DNA of 64,000 nt from Bacteroidales bacterium (lineage in GTDB: Bacteria > Bacteroidota > Bacteroidia > Bacteroidales > JAUNSR01): NCBI GenBank assembly GCA_030539115.1, contig JAUNSR010000017.1, positions 1 through 64,000 on the forward strand, in the 5' to 3' direction. The notes under the pieces were generated by a model. The model worked only from the letters and a program-made list of their open reading frames with translations. It had not been told where the DNA came from and searched no databases. How positions within the stretch are numbered: position 1 is the first letter of the stretch; every line of letters begins with the position of its first letter. Shown piece by piece: positions 51,820 through 62,053 of the stretch. Position numbers and translations under genes: made by a program.

Positions 51820-53028
51820 TTATTCAACAATTTGCATAACCACAGCACGATTCCAACGATAATCTTCGTTGTAAAGTCTTTCCATATCACCTTTAGCCTC
51901 TGTATTAATTCTTTCAGGAGCTATACCGTAAGTATCAACGATATAATTTTTGACAGCTTCAACACGTCTCTTACTTAATTTGAGATTGTAAGCAGGATAA
52001 GCAGTTTCCTTATCGGCATAACCGGCAAGGTCAAGTTTAGCATCAGGGTTTTGCTTCAAGTATTGAGCAACTTTAAAGATGTTAAGCACCTGATCATCTT
52101 CGATATTGTATTTGTCTATACGGAATCTGACAATAAAAGGAATAGTCATATCCTCTTCAACAATATCTTCCTGAACAATTGGCTGCTGCTGATAGTAGAC
52201 AGTCTCGAGAGTAACAGGATTAATCTTTTTGTAAGATTTGAATTTTGAACCACCGAAGCGGTAAGTGATACCGGCAGTTACAGTAGCGAAGCCTTCAACC
52301 TCACGGTTGTTGTCGCCTGTTTTTCCACCTACAAGACCATCGAAAGTTTCATTTACGATAACACCTTTTGCCTCAACAAAAATCGACCAGTTTTTACTGA
52401 ACTTATAATCCAATTGAGTGCCGGCATCAAACGTAAATGAGTTGCCTGCCTGTATACCCTGAGAACGGAATGCATGAGCAAATCCAGGACCTGCAAAAAT
52501 ATACCATCCTAATTTTTTGTCATCGGGAGTAAACCATTTAACCACATCAGTAAGAAAGTCAAATTCAACGCCTGTATAATAGAAACGACGATGAACCCAT
52601 TCAGATGTCGGATCGGGCCTTAATTGTGACGGTACTTGAAAGTGCTCACCTTTTTCGAATATATTGAATATTGAACCCCCATAATTGTGACCTGAAAGCT
52701 GACCGACCATAATTTGGGAACGAAGAGCAATAGCAGGAGTAAACCATTTACCACCGGTTATAGTAAATGCCGGTTCGAAACGATTATAAAATTTGTCATA
52801 AACCCTATTGGCCTCAGCATTAAGGAATCCGAATCCAACACCAACACCAATAAACCAGTTACTTGCCGGACCATCGCCTACAGTAACTACATCATTTGAT
52901 TCTTCGAGTTCACGGGACACATCAGTAATTTGATTAGTTCTGATTGTATCAGTTTGGGTTTCCTGAGCAAGCACTGCTAATGGAAGAAGAACCACACACA
53001 TTAATGTACTAAATACAGCTTTAAACAT
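51820..53028 (-). CDS. OmpA-family outer-membrane protein, first of a tandem pair
   Basis: Protein of about 402 aa. The signal peptide follows the ATG at 53028 (ending AVLAQ); an ATG three codons earlier (53037) is an alternative. A barrel domain (about 45-255, with NWFIGVGVGFGFLNAEANR and GWYIFAGPGFAHAF) is followed by an OmpA-like domain (about 290-402) with FRIDKYNIEDDQVLNIFKVAQYL and GYADKETAYPAYNLKLSKRRVEAV, containing the Asp and Arg that bind diaminopimelate in peptidoglycan. It probably links the outer membrane to the cell wall. It has a good promoter at 53112-53141. Confidence 0.9.
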   Translation of the reverse strand: MFKAVFSTLMCVVLLPLAVLAQETQTDTIRTNQITDVSRELEESNDVVTVGDGPASNWFIGVGVGFGFLNAEANRVYDKFYNRFEPAFTITGGKWFTPAIALRSQIMVGQLSGHNYGGSIFNIFEKGEHFQVPSQLRPDPTSEWVHRRFYYTGVEFDFLTDVVKWFTPDDKKLGWYIFAGPGFAHAFRSQGIQAGNSFTFDAGTQLDYKFSKNWSIFVEAKGVIVNETFDGLVGGKTGDNNREVEGFATVTAGITYRFGGSKFKSYKKINPVTLETVYYQQQPIVQEDIVEEDMTIPFIVRFRIDKYNIEDDQVLNIFKVAQYLKQNPDAKLDLAGYADKETAYPAYNLKLSKRRVEAVKNYIVDTYGIAPERINTEAKGDMERLYNEDYRWNRAVVMQIVE

Positions 53029-53111
53029 AATTGACATTTATTATTTACATCTATTTATATCAATTCTTAAGAAGAACACTTTACAGTAAGGTTTTAAAAC
53101 AATTTTCACGA

Positions 53112-53141
53112 CAAATATAAAACATATTAATTATAAACAAG
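53112..53141 (-). promoter_or_regulatory. Promoter of the first OmpA gene
   Basis: On the minus strand CTTG (53141-53138), an 18-nt spacer and TATATTTG (53119-53112) fit the Bacteroidota -33 / -7 pattern. The expected leader is about 80 nt. Confidence 0.55.
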
Positions 53142-53469
53142 AAATTTAATTAATATTTTATAAATAAAGAGTAGTGTAAATCAGCCTGTTTTGGAATATT
53201 TGCACAATAGTCAATTAAAAAGGATAAATAAACAGGGGCATAACCAGATAAAAGATAAAAGTTTTTACGCAACGAGTCGATTTAATCAATTTTAACTTAT
53301 TTACATTTTGCAGGTTCAACATGCAATTTTCAATCGGATGATAATTACCACTTCACATATTTGACACAAGCAATTTTCAAAGTCACACAAGACGGCGTAT
53401 TTTTTAGCAAACTAATAATCAAACACTTAGCACCTTAATGAATTTTTGATTTAAGATTTCGAAATTTTG

Positions 53470-53519
53470 ACCGTCGAAAAAAGGATTTTTACCGTCGATT
53501 TTTAAATTTTCATTATCGA
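53470..53519. repeat. Three direct repeats with 21-bp spacing
   Basis: ACCGTCGA at 53470 and 53491 and the related ATTATCGA at 53512, each followed by T/A-rich DNA. The constant 21-bp step is two helical turns, as expected for a protein bound on one face of the DNA. It lies between two divergent promoters. Confidence 0.55.
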
Positions 53520-53916
53520 TTTTTTGTTTACATATCTGATATATTTTTATTTAACCGATTATTATGGTTAAATGAGGATAAAAATTTCTTAATGTTTGGT
53601 TAAAATTCATTTTTTCCGGATTAAATCCTATCATTTGCAAGCAACTTCAAAATGGTTTAAGACCTATAATCGTCAACTTAAGCCACCTGCGAGACTTTAA
53701 TTAACACGAGCTTTTTTCTATAGGCTTATTTTTAAAGAATAAAAAAGACTTTGATTGTTATAACAAATGCAGTGAAGCTTCAAAAAAATATTTAATTTGA
53801 GAGAATTGTGGACCACTAATAATTGATATTGCTATATATATAATGTATTATAATAATATTTAATGTTTTTTATTTTCTCTTTTATAAGACTTAAGCCATA
53901 ATTTGAACAGTTATAT

Positions 53917-53947
53917 TTTGCAAAACAATTGATAATATGTATATTTG
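53917..53947 (+). promoter_or_regulatory. Promoter of rimP-nusA-infB
   Basis: TTTG at 53917-53920, a 19-nt spacer and TATATTTG at 53940-53947 form a complete match to the Bacteroidota housekeeping promoter. Start of transcription is expected near 53954, giving a leader of about 70 nt. Confidence 0.8.
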
Positions 53948-53965
53948 CAGTGGAATTGGGAGAAG

Positions 53966-53994
53966 AAAGGAGGGGGCGGTAAGTCTCCTCCTTT
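53966..53994 (+). promoter_or_regulatory. Leader hairpin before rimP, possible attenuator
   Basis: AAAGGAGG pairs with CCTCCTTT around a 13-nt loop rich in G, followed by a short T-run. It starts about 12 nt after the expected start of transcription and 28 nt before the rimP start codon. It could act as an early terminator for an operon that encodes NusA. Confidence 0.5.
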
Positions 53995-54021
53995 TGTTCT
54001 AACTATATCATACTAAAAAAG

Positions 54022-54489
54022 ATGATAGACAAGAATATAATTATTGACCTTGTAGAGGAAAAACTTTCAGGGAGCGAAAGCTTTTTGGTAGATGTGCAAA
54101 TAAAGCCGGGCAACTGTATAGTAGTCGAGATAGACAATATAGAGGGGATAGATATTGATGAATGCGTAGGCATCAGCAAATTTATCGAAAGCAAGCTTGA
54201 CAGAGACATTGAAGACTACGAGCTTGAAGTAGGTTCGGCAGGGATTACATCTCCACTCAAAGTTTTAAAACAATATCTCAAGAATGTCGGCAGTGAGGTT
54301 GATGTACTAACCAAGGCAGGTGTAAAATATCGAGGTATTTTAAAATCGGCAGATTCCGAAAGTTTTATTATTTCCACAATAAGAAAAATAAAGCAGGAGG
54401 GTTCAAAAAAGAGAGTAGAAGTTGAAGAGCAAACAACCTTTACTTACGATGAGGTAAAATATGTGAAATGCGTCATCGACTTTAAATAA
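54022..54489 (+). CDS. rimP: Ribosome maturation factor RimP
   Basis: Protein of 155 aa needed for 30S ribosomal subunit maturation. The N-terminal alpha/beta domain shows the family pattern VDVQIKPGNCIVVEIDNIEGIDIDECVGISKFIE followed by DYELEVGSAGITSPLK, where GSAGI/SPL is the RimP signature; the C-terminal SH3-like domain contains YRGILKSAD. Length is usual. It is the first gene of the rimP-nusA-infB operon, 32 nt before nusA. Confidence 0.95.
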   Translation: MIDKNIIIDLVEEKLSGSESFLVDVQIKPGNCIVVEIDNIEGIDIDECVGISKFIESKLDRDIEDYELEVGSAGITSPLKVLKQYLKNVGSEVDVLTKAGVKYRGILKSADSESFIISTIRKIKQEGSKKRVEVEEQTTFTYDEVKYVKCVIDFK

Positions 54490-54521
54490 ATAAGAAAAAA
54501 AACAAAAATCACATATAAAAA

Positions 54522-55775
54522 ATGGCGAAAAAAGAAGAAACTATGAGCCTGATCGATACCTTTTCAGAATTTAAGGATCTGAAAAATATCGATCGTACTA
54601 CAATGGTGAGTGTTTTGGAGGAATCGTTCCGAAATGTACTTGCAAAGATGTTCGAAACAGACGAGAACTTTGATGTAATCATAAACCCTGACAAAGGAGA
54701 TTTTGAGATATGGAAAAACCGTCAGGTTGTTGAGGACGGAGCCGTCACAAACGGCAATCTTCAGGTTGCACTTTCGGAAGCTCGTAAAACAGTTCCGGAC
54801 ATTGAAGTTGGAGAGGACATGACAGAGGAGGTGTTTTTCGAAAAGTTCGGAAGACGCGCAATATTGAATCTTCGTCAAACCTTGGCATCCAAGATTTTGG
54901 AGCTTCAAAAAGACAGCCTTTACAACAAATACAAGGATATGGTAGGCGAAGTAGTTTCTGCTGAAGTTTATCAGATTTGGAAAAAAGAGATGCTTCTTAT
55001 TGATGATGATGAAAACGAACTTCTTTTGCCAAAGACAGAGCAAATACCAACAGATTTTTATCACAAAGGAGATACTGTTCGTGCAGTGGTTGCAAGAGTC
55101 GACAACAAGAACAACAATCCAAAGATTATTCTTTCGAGGATTTCACCGCTATTTCTTCAAAAGCTTTTTGAATTGGAAGTGCCGGAAATTGCTGATGGAA
55201 TAATAAAAATCAAAAGAATTGCCCGTATCCCGGGTGAAAGAGCAAAAATTGCAGTAGAGACAGCAGACGACAGAATCGACCCTGTAGGAGCTTGTGTCGG
55301 TGTTAAAGGAGCTCGTATTCATGGTATTGTAAGAGAACTTAGAAATGAAAACATTGATGTCATTAACTATACAGAAAACACATCATTGTTTATTCAACGA
55401 GCCCTTAGCCCTGCCAAAGTTTCTTCAATTAGAATAAATGAAGAGGCTAAGACAGCAGAGGTATTCTTAAAACCTGAAGAGGTTTCTTTGGCTATCGGAA
55501 AAGGCGGAATGAATATCAAGCTTGCCTGCATGCTTACTGATTATGTCATTGATGTTTACCGTGACATCGACGAAGCAGAGGAAGAGGATATTTATTTGGA
55601 TGAATTTTCTGATGAAATCGATAGCTGGGTAATTGAAGCCTTAAAGAGTATTGGTTGTGCAACAGCTAAGAGTGTGTTAAGCACTCCTCGCGAAGTATTG
55701 ATTGAAAAAGCAGACTTGGAAGAAACTACAGTTGATGATTTACTTGCAGTTCTGCGTTCTGAGTTTGATCAATAA
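54522..55775 (+). CDS. nusA: Transcription termination/antitermination factor NusA
   Basis: RNA polymerase-binding elongation factor of 417 aa. Domains in order: polymerase-binding N-terminal domain (about 1-130, SVLEESFRNVLAKMF), S1 domain (about 135-200, GEVVSAEVYQIWKKEM), two KH domains (about 205-350, RIARIPGERAKIAVE, DPVGACVGVKGARIHGIV, LAIGKGGMNIKLAC), and a single helix-hairpin-helix-like C-terminal segment (about 370-417). The acidic tail repeats of E. coli NusA are absent, as is normal in this phylum. It sits between rimP and infB and may autoregulate through the leader hairpin. Confidence 0.96.
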   Translation: MAKKEETMSLIDTFSEFKDLKNIDRTTMVSVLEESFRNVLAKMFETDENFDVIINPDKGDFEIWKNRQVVEDGAVTNGNLQVALSEARKTVPDIEVGEDMTEEVFFEKFGRRAILNLRQTLASKILELQKDSLYNKYKDMVGEVVSAEVYQIWKKEMLLIDDDENELLLPKTEQIPTDFYHKGDTVRAVVARVDNKNNNPKIILSRISPLFLQKLFELEVPEIADGIIKIKRIARIPGERAKIAVETADDRIDPVGACVGVKGARIHGIVRELRNENIDVINYTENTSLFIQRALSPAKVSSIRINEEAKTAEVFLKPEEVSLAIGKGGMNIKLACMLTDYVIDVYRDIDEAEEEDIYLDEFSDEIDSWVIEALKSIGCATAKSVLSTPREVLIEKADLEETTVDDLLAVLRSEFDQ

Positions 55776-55841
55776 ACTTGGATAAGGCCGATTGGTGAAT
55801 CGATTGATTCTTCAAAATTATTTAATTGTTAATTCAAAAGT

Positions 55842-58800
55842 ATGTCTATAAGATTAAGTAAAGTAGCAAAAGATTTTAACGTAGGGATTCAAACTTTGGT
55901 TGAATCTTTGCAAAAGAAGGGTGTGTCGATAGACAGCAATCCTAACACGAAGATTAGTGACGAACAATATAATTTACTTGTAAAAGAATTTAGCAAGGAT
56001 AAAAATTTGAAGATTGAATCAGATCGTATAAGCCAGGAACGTCACAACAAAGATAAAAACAAAGCATCTTTATCTATAGAAGGTTATGAGTCTGAGCCTG
56101 CAAAGGATTCAGACAAAACAAAAGTTGCTCCTGCACAACCACAGGAAAAGGAGGAGGACGCAACTCAAGAAATTAAAATAGAGATTGAAAAAGAGCAAAT
56201 GCCGCGCATTAAAGAGGTGGGTCGAATTGATTTGGATGCGTTAAACAAAAAGCCTGTTTCTAATGAAAAAAAGGTTAAAAGCGATGATGTTCAAAAGAAG
56301 AAACCGATTGAAAAAAAAGAACCGGTGAAAACTATTGCGGAAACCCCTATTGCTAAAAAACAAGAACCTGAAATAAAGGTCCGAGAACAAAAAGTTGCTG
56401 AACAAAAAGAGACGGTTAAGGCTATGCCTCAAGAAAACGAAGACAAGGAAGTCGAAAAAATGCAAGATAAAATACAAGAAGATAACTCACAACAAAAAGA
56501 CGGAGAAGTATTCCGTCTTAGTAAGCCTACATTATCTACTTCTATTAATGTCATAGGTACTATTGATTTGAATGCCATCAATCAGCAGACAAGACCTAAG
56601 AAAAAATCAAAAGAAGAGAAAAAGAAAGAGCGCGAATCAAAGGATTTTAGAAAAGACAATCAAAAGAAACCTGCTTCCCAGGGACAGCAGCATTCTGATG
56701 ACAAACAAAATCCAAACAGACCGAAACTGGTGAAAGCCGGTGAAGGTGGAGCTTCTAATAATGATCAGGACCGAAAGAAAAGAAGCCGCATAAACAAACA
56801 AAAGGTTGATGTGTCAAACAACCAGAGCCAGAATCAGAATCAGAATCAGCAGGGCAACAAAAAAAGCCATGGCAGCAATCAGAACAATAATAATCAGGCA
56901 AACCAAGACAGACGCAAAGTAAATCTTAAAAAGCCTGTAATTAAAGCAGAGGTTAGCGATGAGGATGTTCAGAAACAGATTAAAGAGACGCTTGCACGCC
57001 TAACAAGCAAAGGTGCACAAAAGAAAGGGTCTAAATATCGTAAGGAAAAGCGCGAGATGGCTGCCGGAAGAATGGCAGCTGAGCTTGAGGCTGAAGCAGC
57101 AGAAAGCAAATTGCTTAAGCTTACTGAATTTGTAACTGCAAACGACCTTGCAAACATGATGGATGTCAGCGTTAATCAAGTTATAGGGACTTGTATGAGC
57201 ATCGGCATCATGGTTTCTATTAACCAACGTCTCGATGCTGAAACCATCAATATCGTTGCTGAAGAATTCGGTTTTAAGACTGAATATGTAAGCGCCGAAG
57301 TTGTTGAAGCAATTAACGTTGAAGAGGATCATGAAGATGACTTAGTTCAACGTCCTCCTATTGTTACAGTGATGGGACATGTTGACCATGGTAAAACCTC
57401 TTTGCTTGACTATGTTCGTAAGGCAAATGTTATTGCAGGTGAAGCGGGAGGTATTACTCAGCATATAGGAGCCTACAATGTAACTCTTTCTGATGGACGT
57501 CATGTCACTTTTCTTGATACTCCGGGTCATGAAGCCTTTACGGCAATGCGTGCCCGTGGAGCTCAGGTTACAGATATAGCAATTATTATAGTAGCTGCCG
57601 ACGATGCTGTCATGCCTCAAACCATAGAGGCTATCAACCATGCCTCTGCAGCCAATGTTCCAATTGTTTTTGCAATAAACAAAGTTGATAAACCTCATGC
57701 CAATCCTGAAAAGATTAAAGAAGAGTTAGCTCAAATGAACTACCTTGTTGAAGACTGGGGCGGCAAATATCAATCACAGGAAATTTCTGCAAAGAAAGGA
57801 CAAGGTGTTAATGAGCTTTTGGAGAAAGTTCTTCTTGAAGCCGAGCTTCTTGATTTAAAGGCAAATCCTGAAAGAAGAGCCATTGGTTCAGTCATCGAAT
57901 CTACTTTGGATAAAGGAAGAGGTTATGTTGCCACAGTTCTTGTAAGCAACGGTACTTTAAAGATGGGAGATATTGTCTTGGCAGGAACTCATTTCGGTCG
58001 TGTCAAAGCAATGTTTAATGAGCGTAACCAAAAAGTCGATGAAGCCGGACCTTCCGTTCCGGTTCAGATTCTCGGATTCAACGGTGCTCCTCAGGCAGGT
58101 GATCAGTTCCATGTTTTGGAAACTGAACAAGAAGCAAGGGAAATTGCGACAAAACGTGAACAGCTTGCCCGCGAGCAGGGACTTAGGACTCAGAAACTTC
58201 TTACTCTTGATGATATAGGTCGAAGGATTGCAATTGGAAACTTCCAGGAATTGAATGTTATTGTAAAAGGTGATGTTGATGGTTCTGTTGAAGCGTTGTC
58301 TGATTCATTAATCAAACTTTCAACTCCTGAAATTCAAGTCAACGTAATTCATAAAGCCGTTGGTCAGATTTCTGAATCGGATGTTACTTTGGCAGCCGCT
58401 TCCAATGCAATTATTATTGGATTCCAAGTTCGTCCTTCATTGCCTGCAAGACGTCTTGCAGAAAGGGATGGAGTTGAAGTTCGTCTTTATTCCATTATTT
58501 ACGATGCGATCGAAGAGGTCAAGGATGCGATGGAGGGTATGCTTGCTCCTGAAATCAAAGAGGAGATTGTTGCTTATCTTGAAATCAGAGAAACATTCAA
58601 AATCACAAAGGTGGGTACTGTTGCCGGTTGTATTGTCAAAGAGGGCAAAATCAAACGTTCAAACAAAATTCGTATCATTCGCGATGGCATCGTAATCTAT
58701 TCTGGTGAGCTTGGTTCTCTTAAGAGATTCAAGGATGATGTCAAAGAGGTTACGACTAACTTTGAATGTGGCTTGAATATTGACAAATTTAATGACTTAA

Positions 58801-58856
58801 AAGTCGGCGATTTAATTGAGGCTTATGAGGAAACTCAGGTTAAAAAGACTCTTTAA
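55842..58856 (+). CDS. infB: Translation initiation factor IF-2
   Basis: GTPase of 1004 aa that brings initiator tRNA to the ribosome. The N-terminal IF2-N helix domain (about 1-55, [21 protein letters not shown]) is followed by a long charged linker (about 60-400) rich in Lys, Glu, Gln and Asn, including an Asn-Gln run near 330-365. The second N domain precedes the G domain, which has GHVDHGKT (512-519), [16 protein letters not shown], and NKVDK. Domains II to IV complete the usual order. The linker is longer than in E. coli, typical of Bacteroidota. A terminator follows 20 nt after the stop. Confidence 0.97.
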   Translation: MSIRLSKVAKDFNVGIQTLVESLQKKGVSIDSNPNTKISDEQYNLLVKEFSKDKNLKIESDRISQERHNKDKNKASLSIEGYESEPAKDSDKTKVAPAQPQEKEEDATQEIKIEIEKEQMPRIKEVGRIDLDALNKKPVSNEKKVKSDDVQKKKPIEKKEPVKTIAETPIAKKQEPEIKVREQKVAEQKETVKAMPQENEDKEVEKMQDKIQEDNSQQKDGEVFRLSKPTLSTSINVIGTIDLNAINQQTRPKKKSKEEKKKERESKDFRKDNQKKPASQGQQHSDDKQNPNRPKLVKAGEGGASNNDQDRKKRSRINKQKVDVSNNQSQNQNQNQQGNKKSHGSNQNNNNQANQDRRKVNLKKPVIKAEVSDEDVQKQIKETLARLTSKGAQKKGSKYRKEKREMAAGRMAAELEAEAAESKLLKLTEFVTANDLANMMDVSVNQVIGTCMSIGIMVSINQRLDAETINIVAEEFGFKTEYVSAEVVEAINVEEDHEDDLVQRPPIVTVMGHVDHGKTSLLDYVRKANVIAGEAGGITQHIGAYNVTLSDGRHVTFLDTPGHEAFTAMRARGAQVTDIAIIIVAADDAVMPQTIEAINHASAANVPIVFAINKVDKPHANPEKIKEELAQMNYLVEDWGGKYQSQEISAKKGQGVNELLEKVLLEAELLDLKANPERRAIGSVIESTLDKGRGYVATVLVSNGTLKMGDIVLAGTHFGRVKAMFNERNQKVDEAGPSVPVQILGFNGAPQAGDQFHVLETEQEAREIATKREQLAREQGLRTQKLLTLDDIGRRIAIGNFQELNVIVKGDVDGSVEALSDSLIKLSTPEIQVNVIHKAVGQISESDVTLAAASNAIIIGFQVRPSLPARRLAERDGVEVRLYSIIYDAIEEVKDAMEGMLAPEIKEEIVAYLEIRETFKITKVGTVAGCIVKEGKIKRSNKIRIIRDGIVIYSGELGSLKRFKDDVKEVTTNFECGLNIDKFNDLKVGDLIEAYEETQVKKTL

Positions 58857-58876
58857 TAACTAATCAAATATTTTTT

Positions 58877-58913
58877 AAAGGCTGCTTTCGATTAATTTTC
58901 GATAGCAGCCTTT
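58877..58913 (+). terminator. Terminator after infB
   Basis: A 15-bp stem with one mismatch (AAAGGCTGCTTTCGA / TCGATAGCAGCCTTT) around a 7-nt loop, with a T-rich end, 20 nt after the stop codon. Confidence 0.85.
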
Positions 58914-59030
58914 ATACATTTACTTCAAATCAAAAAATGATTGATAAAGAACGATCTGCATTTTTATCTATACTTTATTAACATATTTAAAATAGCTGAC
59001 ACTTTTATTAATCTATTAAAATGATTTGAA

Positions 59031-59062
59031 TTTGGGTTTTTTAATGGTTAGCAATATCTTTG
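59031..59062 (+). promoter_or_regulatory. Promoter of cvpA-sufBCD
   Basis: TTTG at 59031-59034, a 20-nt spacer and TATCTTTG at 59055-59062, a complete match to the Bacteroidota housekeeping promoter. It gives a long leader of about 170 nt. Confidence 0.75.
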
Positions 59063-59237
59063 TATTGGGAAAGTTTATTAAAAAACAGAGATACAATTAA
59101 ATGTTTTCAGTTTAAATATCAGAATATTGCAAACTGTAGTCACCATTTACATTTGAAGATGGATATCAGACTTGTTTCCAACTTTTTCTTTTTATAAAAG
59201 TACATGAAACAGGCGGCAAATAAACAAAAGAGTATTG

Positions 59238-59783
59238 ATGGAACAATTTAATTATGTGGATATCGTTATTCTGCTCACTGTTGGAGTTGGGATGGTTGCA
59301 GGATTAAAAGAGGGAATTATAAAAGAGGCGGCAGGGATAGCTTCTCTTGTTTTGGGGCTTCTTGCCGCAAGGATTTTTGGAGCTGAATTGCATCCTTTTG
59401 TTGTACAGTTTTTTAACACTGACGACAAATGGACTCTTCTTGTTTCATATTTTTTAATCTTTTTAGCTGTGGTTATAGCAATAAGATTAATTGCACATAT
59501 CATTACAAAAATGCTCGAATTGGTTGCTCTTGGTTTCATAAACAAAATATTGGGAGCCATACTCGGCGGAGTTAAATATATAATTTTTTTCAGCCTGATA
59601 TTCAATATTGTAGAATTGGCTGAAACAAAGTTCCCTATTCCCGGTGAAGAAAGCAGAAAGAATTCTGTTTTATATGAGCCTATATGTGATGTGGCAAACC
59701 AAATTTTACCTTTAATAAAAGAATTTAATCTACCGAAAATAGATTTTAACCAAGCAAATAAGAAAAACATTATATCAATATAA
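59238..59783 (+). CDS. CvpA-family membrane protein
   Basis: Inner-membrane protein of 181 aa with four hydrophobic segments. The family features are [25 protein letters not shown] and a central Gly-rich helix ([21 protein letters not shown]). I start at the ATG at 59238; a TTG one codon earlier is less likely. CvpA was named for colicin V production in E. coli; in Bacteroidota its role is unproven. It sits at the head of the suf genes, 46 nt before sufB, and shares their promoter. Confidence 0.9.
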   Translation: MEQFNYVDIVILLTVGVGMVAGLKEGIIKEAAGIASLVLGLLAARIFGAELHPFVVQFFNTDDKWTLLVSYFLIFLAVVIAIRLIAHIITKMLELVALGFINKILGAILGGVKYIIFFSLIFNIVELAETKFPIPGEESRKNSVLYEPICDVANQILPLIKEFNLPKIDFNQANKKNIISI

Positions 59784-59829
59784 CTTGTTTAAATTCAATA
59801 CGTATCGATATAGTTTACAATTATTATAT

Positions 59830-61281
59830 ATGCAAAACGACAAATCAAATAATATAATTGAAGAGGTAACCGGTAATGAATACAAATATGGATTCACCAC
59901 CGATATAGACACTGATATTATTCAAACCGGATTAAATGAAGATGTAGTTAAACTCATTTCCATGAAAAAGGGTGAGCCTGAATGGTTGTTGGATTTCAGA
60001 CTGAAAGCTTTTAAATATTGGAAAACTTTAGAGGTCCCAACTTGGGCGCATCTGACCATTCCTGAAATAGACTTTCAGAAAATAAGTTATTACGCCGCAC
60101 CAAAGCAGAAAAAAGGTCCTGAAAGTTTAGATGATGTTGATCCGGAATTGATTAAAACATTTAATAAATTAGGCATTCCTTTAGAAGAACAAATGATGCT
60201 TTCCGGAATGGCAGTTGATGCAGTGATGGATTCTGTTTCTGTAAAGACTACGTTTAAGGAAAAGCTTGCTGAATTAGGCATTATTTTCTGTTCATTTAGT
60301 GAAGCGGTAAAAGATTATCCGGATCTTGTAAAGAAATATCTTGGCAGTGTTGTTACATATAGAGATAATTTCTATGCTGCATTAAACAGTGCGGTTTTCT
60401 CTGATGGCTCCTTTGTTTATATTCCGAAAGGAGTTAGATGCCCAATGGAGCTTTCCACCTATTTTAGAATAAACGCAGCAAATACAGGTCAGTTTGAAAG
60501 GACTCTTATTGTTGCCGATGATGATGCTTATGTAAGTTACCTTGAGGGCTGTACAGCTCCGATGAGAGATGAAAATCAACTTCATGCCGCTATTGTTGAA
60601 ATTTATGTTCATGACCGTGCAGAAGTAAAATATTCAACAGTTCAGAATTGGTATCCAGGCGACAAGAACGGCAAAGGCGGTATTTATAATTTTGTTACCA
60701 AAAGAGCTCTTTGCAAGGGAGATTTCTCAAAAGTTTCTTGGACTCAGGTTGAAACAGGTTCTGCTATCACTTGGAAATATCCAAGTTGCGTTCTTGCAGG
60801 AGATAATTCTTCCGGAGAATTTTACTCTGTAGCCGTTACCAACAATTATCAGCAAGCCGATACAGGAACAAAAATGATTCATCTTGGCAAAAACACCAAA
60901 AGCACAATTGTTTCTAAAGGCATATCCGCCGGACACAGCCAAAACAGCTATAGAGGAATGGTTAAGGTGAGTCGGAAAGCTGCAAATGCAAGGAACTATA
61001 CTCAATGTGATTCTCTCTTGTTAAGTTCAACTTGTGGCGCTCATACTTTTCCTCTAATGGATATCGGCAATAAAAGTGCTGTAGTTGAACATGAAGCTAC
61101 AACATCCAAGATAAATGAAGATCAAATATTCTATTGCAATCAAAGAGGCATATCTACGGAAGATGCTGTTGCTTTGATAGTAAACGGATATGCTAAAGAG
61201 GTTGTTAATAAACTTCCGATGGAGTTTGCTGTTGAAGCACAAAAGCTTCTGGCTATTTCTCTTGAAGGCTCAGTCGGTTAA
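59830..61281 (+). CDS. sufB: Fe-S cluster assembly scaffold subunit SufB
   Basis: Scaffold protein of 483 aa for Fe-S cluster assembly, acting with SufC and SufD. I start at the ATG at 59830; an in-frame TTG lies 15 codons before it. Clear marks: [87 protein letters not shown], and [19 protein letters not shown] near the C-terminus, where the H and E are SufB-specific. Cysteines are present in the core ([14 protein letters not shown]). Length and order are typical. Confidence 0.97.
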   Translation: MQNDKSNNIIEEVTGNEYKYGFTTDIDTDIIQTGLNEDVVKLISMKKGEPEWLLDFRLKAFKYWKTLEVPTWAHLTIPEIDFQKISYYAAPKQKKGPESLDDVDPELIKTFNKLGIPLEEQMMLSGMAVDAVMDSVSVKTTFKEKLAELGIIFCSFSEAVKDYPDLVKKYLGSVVTYRDNFYAALNSAVFSDGSFVYIPKGVRCPMELSTYFRINAANTGQFERTLIVADDDAYVSYLEGCTAPMRDENQLHAAIVEIYVHDRAEVKYSTVQNWYPGDKNGKGGIYNFVTKRALCKGDFSKVSWTQVETGSAITWKYPSCVLAGDNSSGEFYSVAVTNNYQQADTGTKMIHLGKNTKSTIVSKGISAGHSQNSYRGMVKVSRKAANARNYTQCDSLLLSSTCGAHTFPLMDIGNKSAVVEHEATTSKINEDQIFYCNQRGISTEDAVALIVNGYAKEVVNKLPMEFAVEAQKLLAISLEGSVG

Positions 61282-61294
61282 TAAAAAAATTGAT

Positions 61295-62047
61295 ATGTTA
61301 GATATAAAAAATTTACATGCCAATATTAATGGCAAAGAGATTCTTAAAGGCATTAACCTAACTGTTAAGCCCGGTGAAGTACATGCGATAATGGGACCTA
61401 ACGGAGCCGGCAAAAGTACTCTTTCTTCTGTTCTTGCCGGCAACCCTGCTTTTGAAGTAACAGAAGGAGAAGTATCTTTTTATGGAAAAAATCTTCTTGA
61501 TTTATCTCCTGAACAAAGGTCTTGGGAGGGAATTTTCTTAGGTTTTCAGTACCCTGTTGAAATACCCGGCGTAAGCATGGTTAATTTTATGAGAGCAGCC
61601 GTCAATGAACATAGAAAATATAAAAATCTTCCTCCTCTTTCCGCTTCAGATTTTCTAAGAATGATGAGAGAAAAAAGAGAAGTTGTCGAATTGGACAACA
61701 AGCTTGCCAACCGCTCTGTCAATGAGGGGTTTTCCGGCGGTGAAAAAAAGAGAAATGAAATTTTCCAGATGGCTATGTTGGAACCAAGATTATCTATTCT
61801 TGATGAAACTGATTCCGGTCTTGATATCGACGCTCTACGCATTGTATCTGAAGGTGTAAACAAGCTTAAATCTCAGGACAATGCAACTATTGTAATTACT
61901 CACTACCAAAGACTTCTTGATTATATCAAACCTGAATTTATTCACGTACTTTATAAAGGCAGAATAGTTAAGTCGGGTGGTCCTGAGTTGGCACTCGAGC
62001 TTGAAGAAAAAGGTTATGATTGGATAAAAAAAGAACTTGGAGAATAA
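61295..62047 (+). CDS. sufC: Fe-S assembly ATPase SufC
   Basis: ABC-type ATPase of 250 aa that drives conformational change in the SufBCD complex. I start at the ATG at 61295 (DIKNLHANINGKEIL follows); the open frame reaches back to 61190, but that overlaps sufB. Walker A MGPNGAGKSTLSSVL, signature NEGFSGGEKKRNEIFQMAML and Walker B RLSILDETDSGLD are present; the Asp-Ser-Gly form of the D-loop is typical of SufC. It follows sufB by 13 nt and precedes sufD by 6 nt. Confidence 0.97.
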   Translation: MLDIKNLHANINGKEILKGINLTVKPGEVHAIMGPNGAGKSTLSSVLAGNPAFEVTEGEVSFYGKNLLDLSPEQRSWEGIFLGFQYPVEIPGVSMVNFMRAAVNEHRKYKNLPPLSASDFLRMMREKREVVELDNKLANRSVNEGFSGGEKKRNEIFQMAMLEPRLSILDETDSGLDIDALRIVSEGVNKLKSQDNATIVITHYQRLLDYIKPEFIHVLYKGRIVKSGGPELALELEEKGYDWIKKELGE

Positions 62048-62053
62048 CGACCG

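Larger units (their letters stand above)
53038..54021. other. Long divergent intergenic region
   Basis: About 980 nt of AT-rich DNA between the divergent ompA-like gene and rimP. It holds a promoter for each side (53112-53141 and 53917-53947), the rimP leader hairpin, and a 21-bp-spaced direct repeat (53470-53519). The middle part (about 53160-53460 and 53560-53880) has no credible ORF; a small RNA cannot be excluded. Confidence 0.55.
58857..59237. other. Intergenic region between infB and cvpA
   Basis: About 380 nt with the infB terminator (58877-58913) and the cvpA promoter (59031-59062). The long leader (about 59070-59237) has no clear ORF or recognisable riboswitch. Confidence 0.5.

Noticed and set aside
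54564..55064. A 166-aa antisense open frame opposite nusA
   Set aside because: NusA is a complete and conserved protein here; the antisense product has low-complexity, Phe/Cys-rich composition.
57342..57698. A 118-aa antisense open frame opposite the infB G domain
   Set aside because: The sense strand carries the conserved GTPase motifs, so the antisense frame is a by-product.
59252..59770. A 172-aa antisense open frame opposite cvpA
   Set aside because: It mirrors the hydrophobic CvpA codons, has no upstream signals and covers almost exactly the same span.
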